Below, in pieces: positions 28,310-38,306 of a stretch of DNA of 64,000 bases. Numbering within the stretch: position 1 is the first letter of the stretch; each line of letters opens with the position of its first letter. A program made the position numbers and the translations under genes. The DNA comes from Nocardia shimofusensis NBRC 100134 (GTDB lineage: Bacteria > Actinomycetota > Actinomycetes > Mycobacteriales > Mycobacteriaceae), in NCBI RefSeq assembly GCF_001613125.1, contig NZ_BDBT01000003.1:124001-188000 (forward strand), written 5' to 3'. Below the pieces are notes generated by a model that was not told the origin of the DNA, did no database searches, and saw nothing but the letters and a program-made list of their open reading frames with translations.

Positions 28310-30067
28310 TCAGCCGCGGACGCGCGCGATCACCGTCGACACGGCGTCCGCGGCGGGCACCTCTTCGGCCTCGCCCGTGAACCGGTTGCGCAGTTCCACG
28401 GTGCCCTCGGCCCAGCCGCGGCCGACCACGAGCACCCACGGCATGCCGAGCAGTTCGGCGTCCTTGAACTTGACGCCGGGCGAGGCGGTGCGGTCGTCGA
28501 ACAGCACGTCCAGGCCTTGCGCGTCCAGCCCGGCGACGACCTCTTCCGCGCCGGCGCGGGCGGCGGCGTCCTTGTTGGCGATGACGACGTGCACGTCGAA
28601 CGGCGCGACCTCCGCCGGCCAGCGCAGCCCCTTCTCGTCGTGCTGCTGTTCGGCGATGACCGCGACCATGCGGGAGACACCGATGCCGTAGGAGCCCATG
28701 GTCAGGCGCACCGGCTTGCCGTTCTCGCCGAGCACGTCGACCTCGAAGGCGTCGGTGTACTTGTTGCCCAGCTGGAAGATGTGACCGATCTCGATGCCGC
28801 GCGCCGCGACCAGGGTGCCGCGTCCGTCCGGCGAGGGATCGCCGTCGCGGACCTCGGCGGCCTCCACGGTGCCGTCCGGGGTGAAGTCGCGTCCGGCGAT
28901 CAGCCCGACGACGTGCTTGCCCTGGATGTCGGCGCCGGTGATCCAGGACGTGCCGGTGCCCACCCGCGGGTCGACCAGGTAGCGGATGCCGTTGGCCTGC
29001 AGGGCCTTCGGCCCGATGTAACCCTTGACCAGGAAGGGGTTCTCGGCGAAGTCCGCGTCGGTGAGCAGTTCCACCTCGGCGGGTTCGACGGACGCGCCCA
29101 GGCGCTTGTCGTCCACCTCGCGGTCGCCGGGCACGCCGATGCCGACGATCTCGGTCTTGCCGTCCGGGTGGCGCAGCTTGACCATCACGTTCTTGAGAGT
29201 GTCCGCGGCGGTCACCGGGCGGCCGAACCGCTCGGCGATACCGGCGGCGTTCGCCCAGTCGACGAGCGCGGCGATGGTCGGGGTGTCCGGGGTGTCGTGG
29301 ACGACGGCCTCGGGCCTGCCCTCGATCGGCTGCGGCTCGGGCGCGGGTGTGACCACCGCTTCGACGTTGGCCGCGTAGCCGGATTCCCGGCACAGCACGT
29401 AGGTGTCCTCGCCCACCGGGCTGTCGGCCAGGAACTCCTCGGAAGCGCTGCCGCCCATCGCGCCGGAGGTGGCCGCCACGATGACGTAGCGCACCTTCAG
29501 GCGCTCGAAGATGCGCTGGTAGGCCTCGCGGTGCGCGTTGTAGCTGGCCTTCAGGCCGTCTTCGTCGAGGTCGAAGGAATAGGAGTCCTTCATGATGAAC
29601 TCGCGCCCGCGCAGGATGCCCGCGCGGGGACGTTCCTCGTCGCGGTACTTGGTCTGGATCTGGTAGAGCGTGACCGGCAGATCCTTGTAGGAGTTGTACT
29701 CACCCTTCACGGTGAGCGCGAAGAGCTCTTCGTGGGTGGGGCCGAGCAGGTAGTCCGCGCCCTTGCGGTCCTGCAGACGGAACAGGCCGTCGCCGTACTC
29801 GGTCCAGCGGTTGGTGGTCTCGTACGGTTCGCGCGGCAGCAGCGCGGGCAGCGAGATCTCCTGGGCGCCGATCGCGTTCATCTCCGCGCGCACGACGTCT
29901 TCGACCTTGCGCAGCACCTTCAAGCCCAGCGGTAGCCAGGAGTACACACCCGGGGCGATGCGGCGCACGTATCCGGCGCGAACCAGCAGTTTGTGGCTGG
30001 GCACCTCGGCGTCGGCGGGATCGTCGCGCAGGGTGCGCAGGAAGAGGTGGGACAGGCGGGTGATCAC
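28310..30067 (-). CDS. proS: Prolyl-tRNA synthetase
   Basis: A 585-residue bacterial-type ProRS. Class II motifs are clear: [20 protein letters not shown] at the start, motif 2 region [32 protein letters not shown], and the inserted editing domain (about 225-380). The anticodon-binding domain follows ([15 protein letters not shown]). GTG 30067 gives the family start [13 protein letters not shown]; a longer frame to 30100 is less likely. Single gene with its own terminator. Confidence 0.96.
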   Translation of the reverse strand: MITRLSHLFLRTLRDDPADAEVPSHKLLVRAGYVRRIAPGVYSWLPLGLKVLRKVEDVVRAEMNAIGAQEISLPALLPREPYETTNRWTEYGDGLFRLQDRKGADYLLGPTHEELFALTVKGEYNSYKDLPVTLYQIQTKYRDEERPRAGILRGREFIMKDSYSFDLDEDGLKASYNAHREAYQRIFERLKVRYVIVAATSGAMGGSASEEFLADSPVGEDTYVLCRESGYAANVEAVVTPAPEPQPIEGRPEAVVHDTPDTPTIAALVDWANAAGIAERFGRPVTAADTLKNVMVKLRHPDGKTEIVGIGVPGDREVDDKRLGASVEPAEVELLTDADFAENPFLVKGYIGPKALQANGIRYLVDPRVGTGTSWITGADIQGKHVVGLIAGRDFTPDGTVEAAEVRDGDPSPDGRGTLVAARGIEIGHIFQLGNKYTDAFEVDVLGENGKPVRLTMGSYGIGVSRMVAVIAEQQHDEKGLRWPAEVAPFDVHVVIANKDAAARAGAEEVVAGLDAQGLDVLFDDRTASPGVKFKDAELLGMPWVLVVGRGWAEGTVELRNRFTGEAEEVPAADAVSTVIARVRG

Positions 30068-30124
30068 GGCGAACAGCGTAGTCCCCGTCCGATCGCGCAC
30101 TCAAAGGCATTACCGTATCGGCTC

Positions 30125-30868
30125 GTGCTGGTGCTGCTGCCTCCTTCCGAAACCAAGTCCGACGGCGGAACAGGTCCTGCCCTGGACCTGGATGCGCTGT
30201 CGATGCCACAGCTCACGCCGGTGCGGGACAAGCTCATCGACCAGCTGATCGCGCTCGCCGCCGATCCGGACGCCAGCCGCGCGGCGCTGGGGCTCGGCAC
30301 AGGCGCCGAGACCGAGATCGCCCGCAACGCCGCACTGCGCACCTCCCCCACCCGGCCCGCGCTGGAGCGCTATACCGGCGTGCTCTACGACGCGCTGGAC
30401 GCGAAGGCGTTCACCAGGGTCCAGCGGGAGAAGGCCCGCGCCCGCCTGGCGATCGGCTCGGCCTTGTTCGGTGTGGTCCGCGCGGGCGACCCGATCCCCG
30501 CCTACCGTCTCTCCGGCGGCTCGAAACTGCCGGGCCTGCCGACGCTCTCGGCGCTCTGGCGCGACCATCTGCCCGCCGCGCTGGCCGAGGAAGCCGCCGG
30601 TGAACTCGTCGTCGATCTGCGCTCGGGCGTCTACCAGCAGCTCGGTCGTGTACCCGGCGCGGTCACCGCGAATGTGCTCACCGAGCATCCGGACGGCTCG
30701 CGCACCGTGGTCAGCCACTTCAACAAGCACCACAAGGGTCTGCTGGCCCGCGCGCTGGTGCTGACCCGCGCCGAGCCCACCGACATCCGCGGACTGGCCC
30801 GAGTGGCGGTCAAGGCCGGGCTGCGGATCGAGATCGCCTCCGCGACGGAACTTCTCGTGCTCACCTGA
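30125..30868 (+). CDS. yaaA: Peroxide-stress protein YaaA (DUF328)
   Basis: A 247-residue YaaA/UPF0246-family protein. The start LVLLPPSETKSDGG, the middle PAYRLSGGSKLPGLP and the end HFNKHHKGLLARAL match the family; in E. coli it lowers free iron during peroxide stress and binds DNA. Divergent from proS. TACCGT lies 8 bases before GTG 30125, so it is probably a leaderless mRNA. Confidence 0.9.
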   Translation: MLVLLPPSETKSDGGTGPALDLDALSMPQLTPVRDKLIDQLIALAADPDASRAALGLGTGAETEIARNAALRTSPTRPALERYTGVLYDALDAKAFTRVQREKARARLAIGSALFGVVRAGDPIPAYRLSGGSKLPGLPTLSALWRDHLPAALAEEAAGELVVDLRSGVYQQLGRVPGAVTANVLTEHPDGSRTVVSHFNKHHKGLLARALVLTRAEPTDIRGLARVAVKAGLRIEIASATELLVLT

Positions 30869-30940
30869 CCGGAACACCACGCGGTGCCGCGCGACTCGGC
30901 CGCACCGAAAGAACACACGGCAGCCGCTGAGCGATGACAC

Positions 30941-32425
30941 TCAGCTGCGCTGGGCTTCGTCCTGCGCGTGCTGGGCCCGGGCGATGTCCTGCGGTGTGAA
31001 ACGCAGGGTGAGCGCGATCAGGCCGATCACCAGCGCGACGCCCGCGCACACCGCCAGCACCAGGGTGTAGCCCTCGCCGAGCGCGACGATCTCGGCGTCG
31101 GTCATCCCGGAGACCGGGCCGGTCGACCCGCCCATGGACAGCGTGCGCGAGACCGCGACCGGGGTGAGGATGCCGATCGCCATCGGCGTGCCCAGGTTCA
31201 TGAACATCTGGCCCACTGCCGAGAGCGGCCCGATATCCGACGGCGGCACACCGACCAGCACGCACAGCGGCGTGACGACCATCGCCACGCCTACACCGGC
31301 GCCGATCACGATCAGCAACGGCAGCAGCACGGAGACGTAGGAGACCTCTTCGTGCAGCGTCGAGCCGACCACCAGGCCGCCTGCCAGCACCAGCGCGGCG
31401 GCGAGCAGCAGCCAGCGCGGCGCGATCGTCATGGCCAGCTTGGAGGCCAGCGCACCGCCGATACCGATGCCGACGGTGAAGGGGATCGAGGCGGTGCCCG
31501 CCTGCAACGGCCCGTAGCCGAGCACATTCTGCAGGAACTGGGCGACGAAGTAGGTCATCGCGCCGAGCACACTGCCCGAGAGCAGGATGAGCAGGAAGGT
31601 GGTGACCCGGTCGCGGCTGTCGAACAGCGACCACGGCAACAGTGGGTTGTCGACATTGCGTTCGGCGACGACGAACACCACCAGCAGGATCGCGCCACCG
31701 ATCAGCGAACCGACGACGGCCGGGTTGGTCCAGCCCAGCCCCGGGCCCTCGGTCGCGCCGAACACGACGGCGGCGCAGGCGAGGGTGCCGAGCACCGCGC
31801 CGCGGATGTCCAGGGTCATGCGCTGGTGGTCGGTGTCGGCCAGACAGTAGATCGCGCCGACGATGATCAACGCGCCGATCGGCACATTGATCAGGAAGAT
31901 CCAGCGCCACGACAACTGGGTCAGCGCGCCGCCGACGACCAGGCCGCCGACCGAGCCGATGCCGACCATCGAGCCGACCACGGCGATCGCCTGATTGCGC
32001 GCCTTACCCGGCGCGAACGTCGTCGCCACGAGGGCGAACGCGGCCGGAGCCGCGACCGCCGCGCCCGCGCCCTGCAGAGCGCGCGCGGCGACGAGCATCC
32101 ATTGCCACTGGGCCAGGCCGCAGAACAGGGAGGCCAGCGTGAACAGGGCGACACCGATGATGAGCATCCGCTTGCGGCCGAAGGCGTCGCCGAGACGCCC
32201 GCCGAGCAGCATGAGCCCGGCAAAAGTCAGACCGTAGGCGGTGACGATCCAGGCGCTGCCGGAACTGGTCAGGCCCATCTGGTCCTGCAGGCGGGGCAGG
32301 GCGAAGATCACCACCGTGCCGTCGAGCACGACCATGAGCTGCAACCCGCTCAGGACGAGGATCGCAAGGCCGAAGGCCCGCTGCTTCACCGGAGACTGCG
32401 TCGTCGCAGCGGGGTTCTCGAGCAC
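30941..32425 (-). CDS. MFS drug efflux transporter (EfpA-like)
   Basis: A 494-residue major facilitator of the 14-helix DHA2 type. Signatures: LDGTVVIFALPRLQ in helix 1, GGRLGDAFGRKRMLI (motif A) and the helix-5 GxxxGPxxGG-like region (GSVGGLVVGGALTQ). Between proS/yaaA and cysG as is efpA (Rv2846c) in M. tuberculosis, where the orthologue is an isoniazid-induced transporter. Starts with GTG 32425, with TAAGGT close upstream. Confidence 0.9.
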   Translation of the reverse strand: MLENPAATTQSPVKQRAFGLAILVLSGLQLMVVLDGTVVIFALPRLQDQMGLTSSGSAWIVTAYGLTFAGLMLLGGRLGDAFGRKRMLIIGVALFTLASLFCGLAQWQWMLVAARALQGAGAAVAAPAAFALVATTFAPGKARNQAIAVVGSMVGIGSVGGLVVGGALTQLSWRWIFLINVPIGALIIVGAIYCLADTDHQRMTLDIRGAVLGTLACAAVVFGATEGPGLGWTNPAVVGSLIGGAILLVVFVVAERNVDNPLLPWSLFDSRDRVTTFLLILLSGSVLGAMTYFVAQFLQNVLGYGPLQAGTASIPFTVGIGIGGALASKLAMTIAPRWLLLAAALVLAGGLVVGSTLHEEVSYVSVLLPLLIVIGAGVGVAMVVTPLCVLVGVPPSDIGPLSAVGQMFMNLGTPMAIGILTPVAVSRTLSMGGSTGPVSGMTDAEIVALGEGYTLVLAVCAGVALVIGLIALTLRFTPQDIARAQHAQDEAQRS

Positions 32426-32477
32426 AGTGAGCCACCTTAGTGGACGGTCGAACAGTTTCCGGTACGCACGGGTACGG

Positions 32478-33761
32478 CTACCCGTTCTCCGATCCGGTCA
32501 ACACTTCGGCGTCGTCGACGGCGAACGCGGCGGTCGGCCCGACGACGATGATCGCGGGCGGCCGGATGCCTTCGGCCCTGACCCGGGCGGCCACGGTACC
32601 GAGATCGGCGCGCAGGACCCGCTGGGTACGCAACGTGCCCTCCTGGATCACGGCGGCCGGGGTGCCGGCCGGGCGACCGCCCGCCAGCAGCGCGTCAGCG
32701 AACTGCTCGATGCGTTCGACGGCCATCATCAGCACCAGGGTGCCGCGCAGCCGCGCCAGGGCAGGCCAGTCGACCAGCGAATCCGGGTGGTCCGGGGCGA
32801 CGTGCCCGCTGACCACGACGAACTCGTGGGTCACGCCGCGATGGGTGACCGGGATGCCGGCCGCACCCGGCACCGAGATGGGACTGGTGACGCCGGGCAC
32901 CACGGTGACCGGCACGCCGGCCGCCACGCAGGCCTCGACCTCCTCGTAACCGCGGCCGAACACGTACGGGTCGCCGCCCTTGAGCCGCACCACGAACTTG
33001 CCCGCCTTCGCGCCTTCGACGAGCGCGGTGTTGATCGCCTCCTGCGCCATGGCCCGCCCGTAGGGGATCTTGGCCGCGTCGACGACCTGCACGTGCGGTC
33101 CGAGTTCGGCCAGCAACTCCGGCGGCGCGAGCCGGTCGGCGACCACGATGTCGGCGCGGGCCAGCAGGCGTCTGCCGCGCACGGTGATGAGGTCCGGGTC
33201 GCCGGGCCCGCCGCCGACGAGCGCGACCCCGGGGGTGACCGGGGTGGAGTCGTCGGCGACCGTGCCGGACTGCAGGGCCTCGAGCAGTCCGTTGCGGACC
33301 GCGGCCGAACGCCGGTGCGCGCCGCCGGCCAGCACGCCGATCGACAGGCCCTCGTAGCGAGCGGTGGCGGGGGTGACGGCGGTGCCGAGGCGGGCGTTGT
33401 CGGCGCGCACGCAGAACACCCGGCGTCGCTCGGCCTCGGCGACGATCGCGGCGTTGGTCTCCGGTTCGTCGGTGCAGGCGATCGCGTACCACGCCTCGGC
33501 GAGGTCGCCGTCGGCGTAGTCGCGCAGCGTCACGGTGATCTGCCCGGCGCTCGCCATCCCCTCGACCGTCGGCGTCACTTCCCGGCTCACGACGTGCACG
33601 TCGGCTCCCGAGGCGATCAGCAGTCCCAACCGGCGAGCGGCGACCGTCCCGCCGCCGACCACGACCACGCGACGGCCGCGCAGATCGAGTCCGACGAGGT
33701 AGTTCGGCTCCGTGCTGGGCTCGGTGACGTGGTCTTCGCTGGTGTCTGACGTGTTCGGCAC
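32478..33761 (-). CDS. cysG: Siroheme synthase / uroporphyrinogen-III C-methyltransferase
   Basis: A 427-residue fusion making precorrin-2 and then sirohydrochlorin. The N-terminal NAD-binding part carries GRRVVVVGGGTVAARRLGLL (about residues 30-50) and the precorrin-2 dehydrogenase core. The C-terminal methyltransferase (from about 185) has LVGGGPGDPDLITVRG, VRLKGGDPYVFGRG and VVPGVTSPISVPGAAGIPVTH split across its SAM pocket. GTG 33761 is the first good start; the open frame continues to 35195 but is not coding. Feeds siroheme (sulfite/nitrite reductases) and cobalamin. Confidence 0.93.
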   Translation of the reverse strand: MPNTSDTSEDHVTEPSTEPNYLVGLDLRGRRVVVVGGGTVAARRLGLLIASGADVHVVSREVTPTVEGMASAGQITVTLRDYADGDLAEAWYAIACTDEPETNAAIVAEAERRRVFCVRADNARLGTAVTPATARYEGLSIGVLAGGAHRRSAAVRNGLLEALQSGTVADDSTPVTPGVALVGGGPGDPDLITVRGRRLLARADIVVADRLAPPELLAELGPHVQVVDAAKIPYGRAMAQEAINTALVEGAKAGKFVVRLKGGDPYVFGRGYEEVEACVAAGVPVTVVPGVTSPISVPGAAGIPVTHRGVTHEFVVVSGHVAPDHPDSLVDWPALARLRGTLVLMMAVERIEQFADALLAGGRPAGTPAAVIQEGTLRTQRVLRADLGTVAARVRAEGIRPPAIIVVGPTAAFAVDDAEVLTGSENG

Positions 33762-33953
33762 AGTCGTCCAGCCTACGGCCAGCCCGGAGCAGGCGCGCAC
33801 GCAGACCGGCGCCCCGCGCAGCCACCGACCGCACGGCGTGTCACCCGGCCTTTTCACCGATTCCACCACCGCGATGGAACTGAAACGCGTTACATTCGCA
33901 CTCGTTCCCCGCGACCCGCGCGGAGTGGCTTGCCAGTGCCGAGGAGGTTCCCG

Positions 33954-35084
33954 ATGAGCGAGGACACGGACCCGACACTGCGGCGGCAGCTCACCGTGAG
34001 CGAGCGCGATCCCGAAGCCCTGGCCGCGGACCTCTCGGCCTGGCTGCGCAGCCGCACCGACGCCGAGGGCACACCGGTGGTCTCGAACGCGAGCATCCCG
34101 CAGAATTCGGGACTGTCGAGCACGTCGGTGTTCTTCGACGCCACCTGGCAGGTCGGCGGGATGCGCGAGGGCGGTTCGTTCGTCGCGCGGCTGGCGCCGG
34201 ACCCACGAGACTTCCCGGTCTTCCCCACCTACGATCTGGCGACCCAGTTCCACATCATGGCCGGCGTCGCCGCGGCCACCGCGGTGCCGGTGCCACCACT
34301 GTGCTGGTTGGAGACCGACGCGAGCGTGCTGGGTGCCGAGTTCTTCGTCATGCGCCGCGTCGAGGGCCGGGTCCCGGCGGACAACCCGCCCTATGTCTTC
34401 CTCGGCTGGCTGTTCGAGGCCACCCCGCGGCAGCGAGCGGAGCTGGCGGCCAGAACCGTCGAGATCATCGCCGCGATCCACGCGGTGCCGGATCCGGGCG
34501 CGCGCTTCCCGATGCTCGACGGTCCGGGTCAAGCGCTGCGCAGACATGTGGACTGGCATCGGGGCTGGTACGACTGGGCGCTGGCCGCCGACGGCTACCG
34601 GATCCCGATCATCGAGCGCGCTTTCGACTGGCTGGAGACGCACTGGCCCGCCGATCCCGGGCCGGACGTGCTCTGTTGGGGCGACGCCAGGCCGGGCAAC
34701 ATCATCTTCGACGGTTTCGAACCGGCCGCGGTTCTGGACTGGGAGATGGCGGCACTGGGCCCACGCGAGGTCGATCTGGCCTGGGTGGTGTTCATCCACC
34801 GCTTCTTCCAGGACATCGCCACCCGCTTCGACCAGCCGGGCCTGCCCGACTTCCTGCGTCTGAGCGAGACGGTCGCCACCTACGAACGCGTCAGCGGACA
34901 TCAAGCGCGCGACATGGACTTCCACCTGGTCTACGCCGCGCTGCGCCACGCCATCGTGATGGCCAGGATCAAACGCCGCATGCTGCACTTCGGCGAGGAC
35001 ACCGACACCGCCGACCGTGACGACTACGTCATGCACCGGGCGCTGCTGGAATCCATGCTCGACGGCACCTGCGCGTGGGATTGA
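33954..35084 (+). CDS. Aminoglycoside-phosphotransferase-family kinase
   Basis: A 376-residue APH/ACAD10-type phosphotransferase. The N-terminal lobe (NSGLSSTSVFFDATW) is followed by the catalytic loop LCWGDARPGNIIF, in which Cys-Trp replaces the usual His before Gly-Asp, and the metal motif VLDWEMAALG. Many such enzymes phosphorylate small metabolites or acyl intermediates; substrate here is unknown. GAGGAGG lies 7 bases before ATG 33954. It is followed by a CrtC/AttH-like gene 7 bases later. Confidence 0.88.
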   Translation: MSEDTDPTLRRQLTVSERDPEALAADLSAWLRSRTDAEGTPVVSNASIPQNSGLSSTSVFFDATWQVGGMREGGSFVARLAPDPRDFPVFPTYDLATQFHIMAGVAAATAVPVPPLCWLETDASVLGAEFFVMRRVEGRVPADNPPYVFLGWLFEATPRQRAELAARTVEIIAAIHAVPDPGARFPMLDGPGQALRRHVDWHRGWYDWALAADGYRIPIIERAFDWLETHWPADPGPDVLCWGDARPGNIIFDGFEPAAVLDWEMAALGPREVDLAWVVFIHRFFQDIATRFDQPGLPDFLRLSETVATYERVSGHQARDMDFHLVYAALRHAIVMARIKRRMLHFGEDTDTADRDDYVMHRALLESMLDGTCAWD

Positions 35085-35091
35085 GGACATC

Positions 35092-36216
35092 GTGCACGCA
35101 CCCCGCATCCCCGGTTCGACACCGTCGCCGCTGGACGAATACCCCATCCACCAGACCCCGCTGCCGATGACGCGGGTGGCCTCCAGCGACCGCAACTTCT
35201 ACGACCGCAGCTATTTCAACGCCCACGACCGCGACGGCGGCACCCTGGCGATCACCGGTTTCGGCGTGTACCCGAACCTCGGCGTGGTCGACGGGTACCT
35301 GGCGGTTCGCCGCGGCGAGCAGGTGAGTTCGGTGCGGTTCTCCGACGCGCTCGGCGACCGCGGCATGGACCTGCGGGTAGGCGGCTACCGCGTCGAGGTG
35401 CTCGAGCCGCTGCACCGGCTGCGCGTGATCTGCGAGCACGACGAGCTGTCCTGCGACATGACCTGGACCGGTGCGTTCCCCGCGGTCGCCGAACAGCCGC
35501 ACCTGATCCTCACCGGCGCGCGCCCGATCATCGAGGCCTCCCGTTTCGCCCAGGTCGGCTCCTGGTCGGGCACGCTGTCGATCGACGGCACGGACATCGC
35601 GCTCGACGACCGGGTGTGGACCGGCACTCGCGACCGCTCCTGGGGCATCCGCCCGGTCGGCGAGGCCGAGCCGCCCGGTCGTGCGGCAGCCGAACCCTCG
35701 GGCGGCTTCTGGTGGCTGTACGCGCCGCTGCGGTTCGACGGGTTCGCCGTGGTGGTGATCGTTCAGGAGAACCCGGACGGCTATCGCACCCTCAACGACG
35801 CGGTGCGGGTATGGCCGGACGGCCGGGTCGAGCAGCTCGGCTGGCCGCGCGTAGAGATCGACTACCGCTCCGGCACGCGCCACCCCGCGGCCGCCCGCCT
35901 GTCCCTGACCGCCTCCGACGGAACTCCTCTCGACATCGAGATCACCACGGGCACAGCCGTTCCGCTGCATGTCGGGTGTGGCTACAGCGGCGACCCGGAC
36001 TGGCAGCACGGCCTGTGGAAGGGCCGCGGCTGGACGGACTTCCGCCGCTACGACCTCACCGATCCCGCCGTGGCGGCCCGCATCCCCTACGGCGTCACCG
36101 ACCACGTCGCCCGCGCCCGCTGCGGGGAAGCCGTCGGGTGGGGGTTGTTCGAACACGCCAGTCTCGGCAGGCACGACCCGACCGGATTCGGGGATTGGGG
36201 ATCCGTCGCGCCCTGA
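35092..36216 (+). CDS. CrtC/AttH lipocalin-like domain protein
   Basis: A 374-residue protein. The fold type is suggested by alternating beta strands with FGVYPNLGVVDGYLAV, DDRVWTGTRDRSWGIR, GGFWWLYAPLRFDGFAVV and a C-terminal YGVTDHVARARCGEAVGWG, which resembles tocopherol-cyclase / hydroxyneurosporene-hydratase (CrtC/AttH) proteins. GTG 35092 follows GAGGA. Tightly linked to the phosphotransferase, so both likely act in one pathway of unknown substrate. The pair interrupts the cobalamin genes. Confidence 0.78.
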   Translation: MHAPRIPGSTPSPLDEYPIHQTPLPMTRVASSDRNFYDRSYFNAHDRDGGTLAITGFGVYPNLGVVDGYLAVRRGEQVSSVRFSDALGDRGMDLRVGGYRVEVLEPLHRLRVICEHDELSCDMTWTGAFPAVAEQPHLILTGARPIIEASRFAQVGSWSGTLSIDGTDIALDDRVWTGTRDRSWGIRPVGEAEPPGRAAAEPSGGFWWLYAPLRFDGFAVVVIVQENPDGYRTLNDAVRVWPDGRVEQLGWPRVEIDYRSGTRHPAAARLSLTASDGTPLDIEITTGTAVPLHVGCGYSGDPDWQHGLWKGRGWTDFRRYDLTDPAVAARIPYGVTDHVARARCGEAVGWGLFEHASLGRHDPTGFGDWGSVAP

Positions 36217-36239
36217 GGCCGGCCGCCGCGGCCGAGCGC

Positions 36240-36623
36240 CTACGCCAGTCGCCGGGCGAGGGCCACGGTCACCCCGGCGTGCACGGTTTTGGCCCGCACC
36301 AGGGGCCCGCCCCGCGCCGCGAGAACAGCGGCGGCTTCGGCCACACTCGCCGTTCCGGTCGCGGCGTCGACCCGCTCGCTGGGATGCGGGACAGCGATGG
36401 CGGCCAGCTCGGCCGACGAGAACGTCACCACCGGAATGTCCAGTTCCCTTGCCGCGGAAAGCAATCCGGGTTCATCACCGCGCCGGTCCAGTGTCGCCAG
36501 GCAGCAGCAGTCCGAGTCGGCGAGGACCGTGCGCACCGCCGCCAGAATCCGATCGGCGCCGGTCCCGGGGCGGAAGCCGACCCCGACGGCAACCGGTGCT
36601 CGGGAAACGCGCTGAACCGTCAC
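36240..36623 (-). CDS. CbiG C-terminal / CobE-like cobalamin protein
   Basis: A 127-residue protein matching the CbiG C-terminal domain: VGVGFRPGTGADRILAAV at the start, ATLDRRGDEPGLLSAARELD in the middle and GTASVAEAAAVLAARG near the end. Stand-alone versions (CobE) occur in aerobic cobalamin pathways with unclear roles. GTG 36623 start. Separated from cobB by a 216-base spacer with a 66-bp tandem repeat. Confidence 0.85.
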   Translation of the reverse strand: MTVQRVSRAPVAVGVGFRPGTGADRILAAVRTVLADSDCCCLATLDRRGDEPGLLSAARELDIPVVTFSSAELAAIAVPHPSERVDAATGTASVAEAAAVLAARGGPLVRAKTVHAGVTVALARRLA

Positions 36624-36670
36624 GGTGACTCGCCCGCACCCGACGGGCTACGCCGGGCCACGGCCCCGAT

Positions 36671-36809
36671 CCGGCGTCCGCGCGCGCCGTCGCCGTTGCC
36701 TGCGGATCGCCCGCGCCCGGCGCGCGGAAGCTCCGCCCGGCGCCCGCGCGCGCCGTCGCCGTTGCCTGCGGATCGCCCGCGCCCGGCGCGCGGAAGCTTC
36801 GCCCGGCGC
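36671..36809. repeat. 66-bp tandem duplication in the cobB downstream spacer
   Basis: Two adjacent 66-base units (36671-36736 and 36737-36802), plus the first 7 bases of a third. The copies differ at only two positions (T36677/C36743 and C36732/T36798). Each unit is very GC-rich and contains CGCGCGCC and GCGCGCGG that can fold. The repeat lies between the cobB stop (36840) and the CobE-like start (36623) and is not part of a plausible protein. Confidence 0.85.
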
Positions 36810-36839
36810 ACCACATCCACGGGCGGGCGGAACCCCGGG

Positions 36840-38306
36840 TCAGTGTGTCGCGCGCGCGGTCGCATACTCGGCCGCCGCGGCGACGAATCGGGCCGTCGCG
36901 GAGGGGTTTCCGGCGGGATGGGTGTGCAGGTAGGAAGCGTGCACCCGGTGGGTGACCAGTCCCTCGCGGACCGCCGCGCCCGCCGGGTCGCGCCAGCCCC
37001 AGGCAGGCCGGGAGGTGTCGGCGCGGACCAGGCGGGTCCGGTGGAACTCGTGGCCGCGCACCCGTTCGCCCGCACGCCACAGCGGGGAATCCGCTACGGC
37101 CACGGCGTCGCGATAACCGAGGGTCAGGCGGGGACCGAACTCGGCGTCGGCGTCGAGGACACCGGCCATCGCGTGGCCGTCGAGCGAGCGGGTGAGGTAC
37201 AGCAGCCCCGCGCATTCGGCGTGGATCGGCAGGCCTGCGGCCGCCTGGGCACGGATCTGCTCCAGCAGCGGCGTATTGGCCGCCAGCGCCGCGGCATGCT
37301 CTTCGGGGAACCCCCCGGGGAGAACGAGACCCGCGGTGCCGGCGGGCAATTCGTCGCGCAGCGGGTCGAAGACGACGACGCGGGCGCTCGCCGCGGCGAG
37401 GACTTCGCGGTGTTCGGCGTAGCCGAAGGTGAAGGCGGGACCACCCGCCATCGCCACCAGCGGGCCGTCACCACCGACACCGGAGCGGTCTTCGATGGCG
37501 AGCGGGCCCACTTCCGACGTGCTCGCCAGTTCGTCGGCGGGATTCCAGGCCGGGCCCCCCACCGTGCCGCGCGCCAGAGCGGCGACGGCGGCGAGATCGA
37601 CGTGCGCGGCCACCAGGTCGGTCATCGCGGCGACCGCCGTGGTGGCCGCGGCCCCGTGCTCGACGGCCGGAATGAGCCCGAGGTGGCGGGACGGGACTTC
37701 CAGTTCGGCCATGCGCGGCAGCGCCCCGAGCACCGGCAGCCCGACGCGAGCGCAGGCCGCGCGCAGAACCTGTTCGTGGCGTTCGCTGCCGACCCGATTG
37801 AGGATCACCCCGCCCAGCCGGATACCGCTGTCGAAGGTCGCGAAGCCGTGCAGCAGCGCGGCCAGACTCTGGCTGTGCCCGCGGGCGTCCACGACCAGCA
37901 CGACCGGCGCGCCCAGCAGGCTCGCCACCTGAGCGGTCGAGCCCTCGGCCACCGGACGGACGTCGGCGTCGTCGATGCGGCCGTCGAACAGCCCCATCAC
38001 GCCCTCGACGACCGCCAGATCACAGCCGGCACTGCCGTGCCGGTACAGCGGCGCCACCCGATCCGCGCCGACGAGCACCGGATCGAGGTTGCGGCCGGGA
38101 CGACCTGCCGCCAGCCCGTGGTACCCGGGGTCGATGTAGTCCGGGCCCACCTTGAACGGCGCGACGCGATGCCCGGCCCGCCGCAGCGCGCCGATCAGAC
38201 CTGTTGCCAGCGTGGTCTTCCCGCTGCCCGACGCGGGCGCGGCGATCACCACCGCCGGCGCGGCGCGGTCGCCGGCCGGCGTGGAGTACCCGGCGCCGTT
38301 CACCAC
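36840..38306 (-). CDS. cobB: Cobyrinate a,c-diamide synthase
   Basis: A 488-residue glutamine-dependent amidotransferase of corrin biosynthesis. N-terminal ATP-binding part: APAVVIAAPASGSGKTTLAT with a deviant Walker A, then PFKVGPDYIDPGYH. C-terminal glutaminase: LVLPGGFPEEHAAALAAN and PIHAECAGLLYL with the catalytic Cys365. The cobO stop overlaps two adjacent GTG codons (38306, 38303), so translation is coupled and either may be the start. Confidence 0.95.
   Translation of the reverse strand: MVNGAGYSTPAGDRAAPAVVIAAPASGSGKTTLATGLIGALRRAGHRVAPFKVGPDYIDPGYHGLAAGRPGRNLDPVLVGADRVAPLYRHGSAGCDLAVVEGVMGLFDGRIDDADVRPVAEGSTAQVASLLGAPVVLVVDARGHSQSLAALLHGFATFDSGIRLGGVILNRVGSERHEQVLRAACARVGLPVLGALPRMAELEVPSRHLGLIPAVEHGAAATTAVAAMTDLVAAHVDLAAVAALARGTVGGPAWNPADELASTSEVGPLAIEDRSGVGGDGPLVAMAGGPAFTFGYAEHREVLAAASARVVVFDPLRDELPAGTAGLVLPGGFPEEHAAALAANTPLLEQIRAQAAAGLPIHAECAGLLYLTRSLDGHAMAGVLDADAEFGPRLTLGYRDAVAVADSPLWRAGERVRGHEFHRTRLVRADTSRPAWGWRDPAGAAVREGLVTHRVHASYLHTHPAGNPSATARFVAAAAEYATARATH

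Noticed and set aside
30869..30943. Terminator between yaaA and efpA
   Set aside because: Only a 6-bp stem (GCTGAG/CTCAGC) overlapping the efpA stop; not convincing.
33762..35195. Extension of the cysG frame far upstream on the minus strand
   Set aside because: It overlaps the phosphotransferase, which has clear motifs and a ribosome site; the extension is an artefact of high GC.
36671..36809. CRISPR-like repeat
   Set aside because: The units are adjacent without spacers, so this is a simple tandem duplication.
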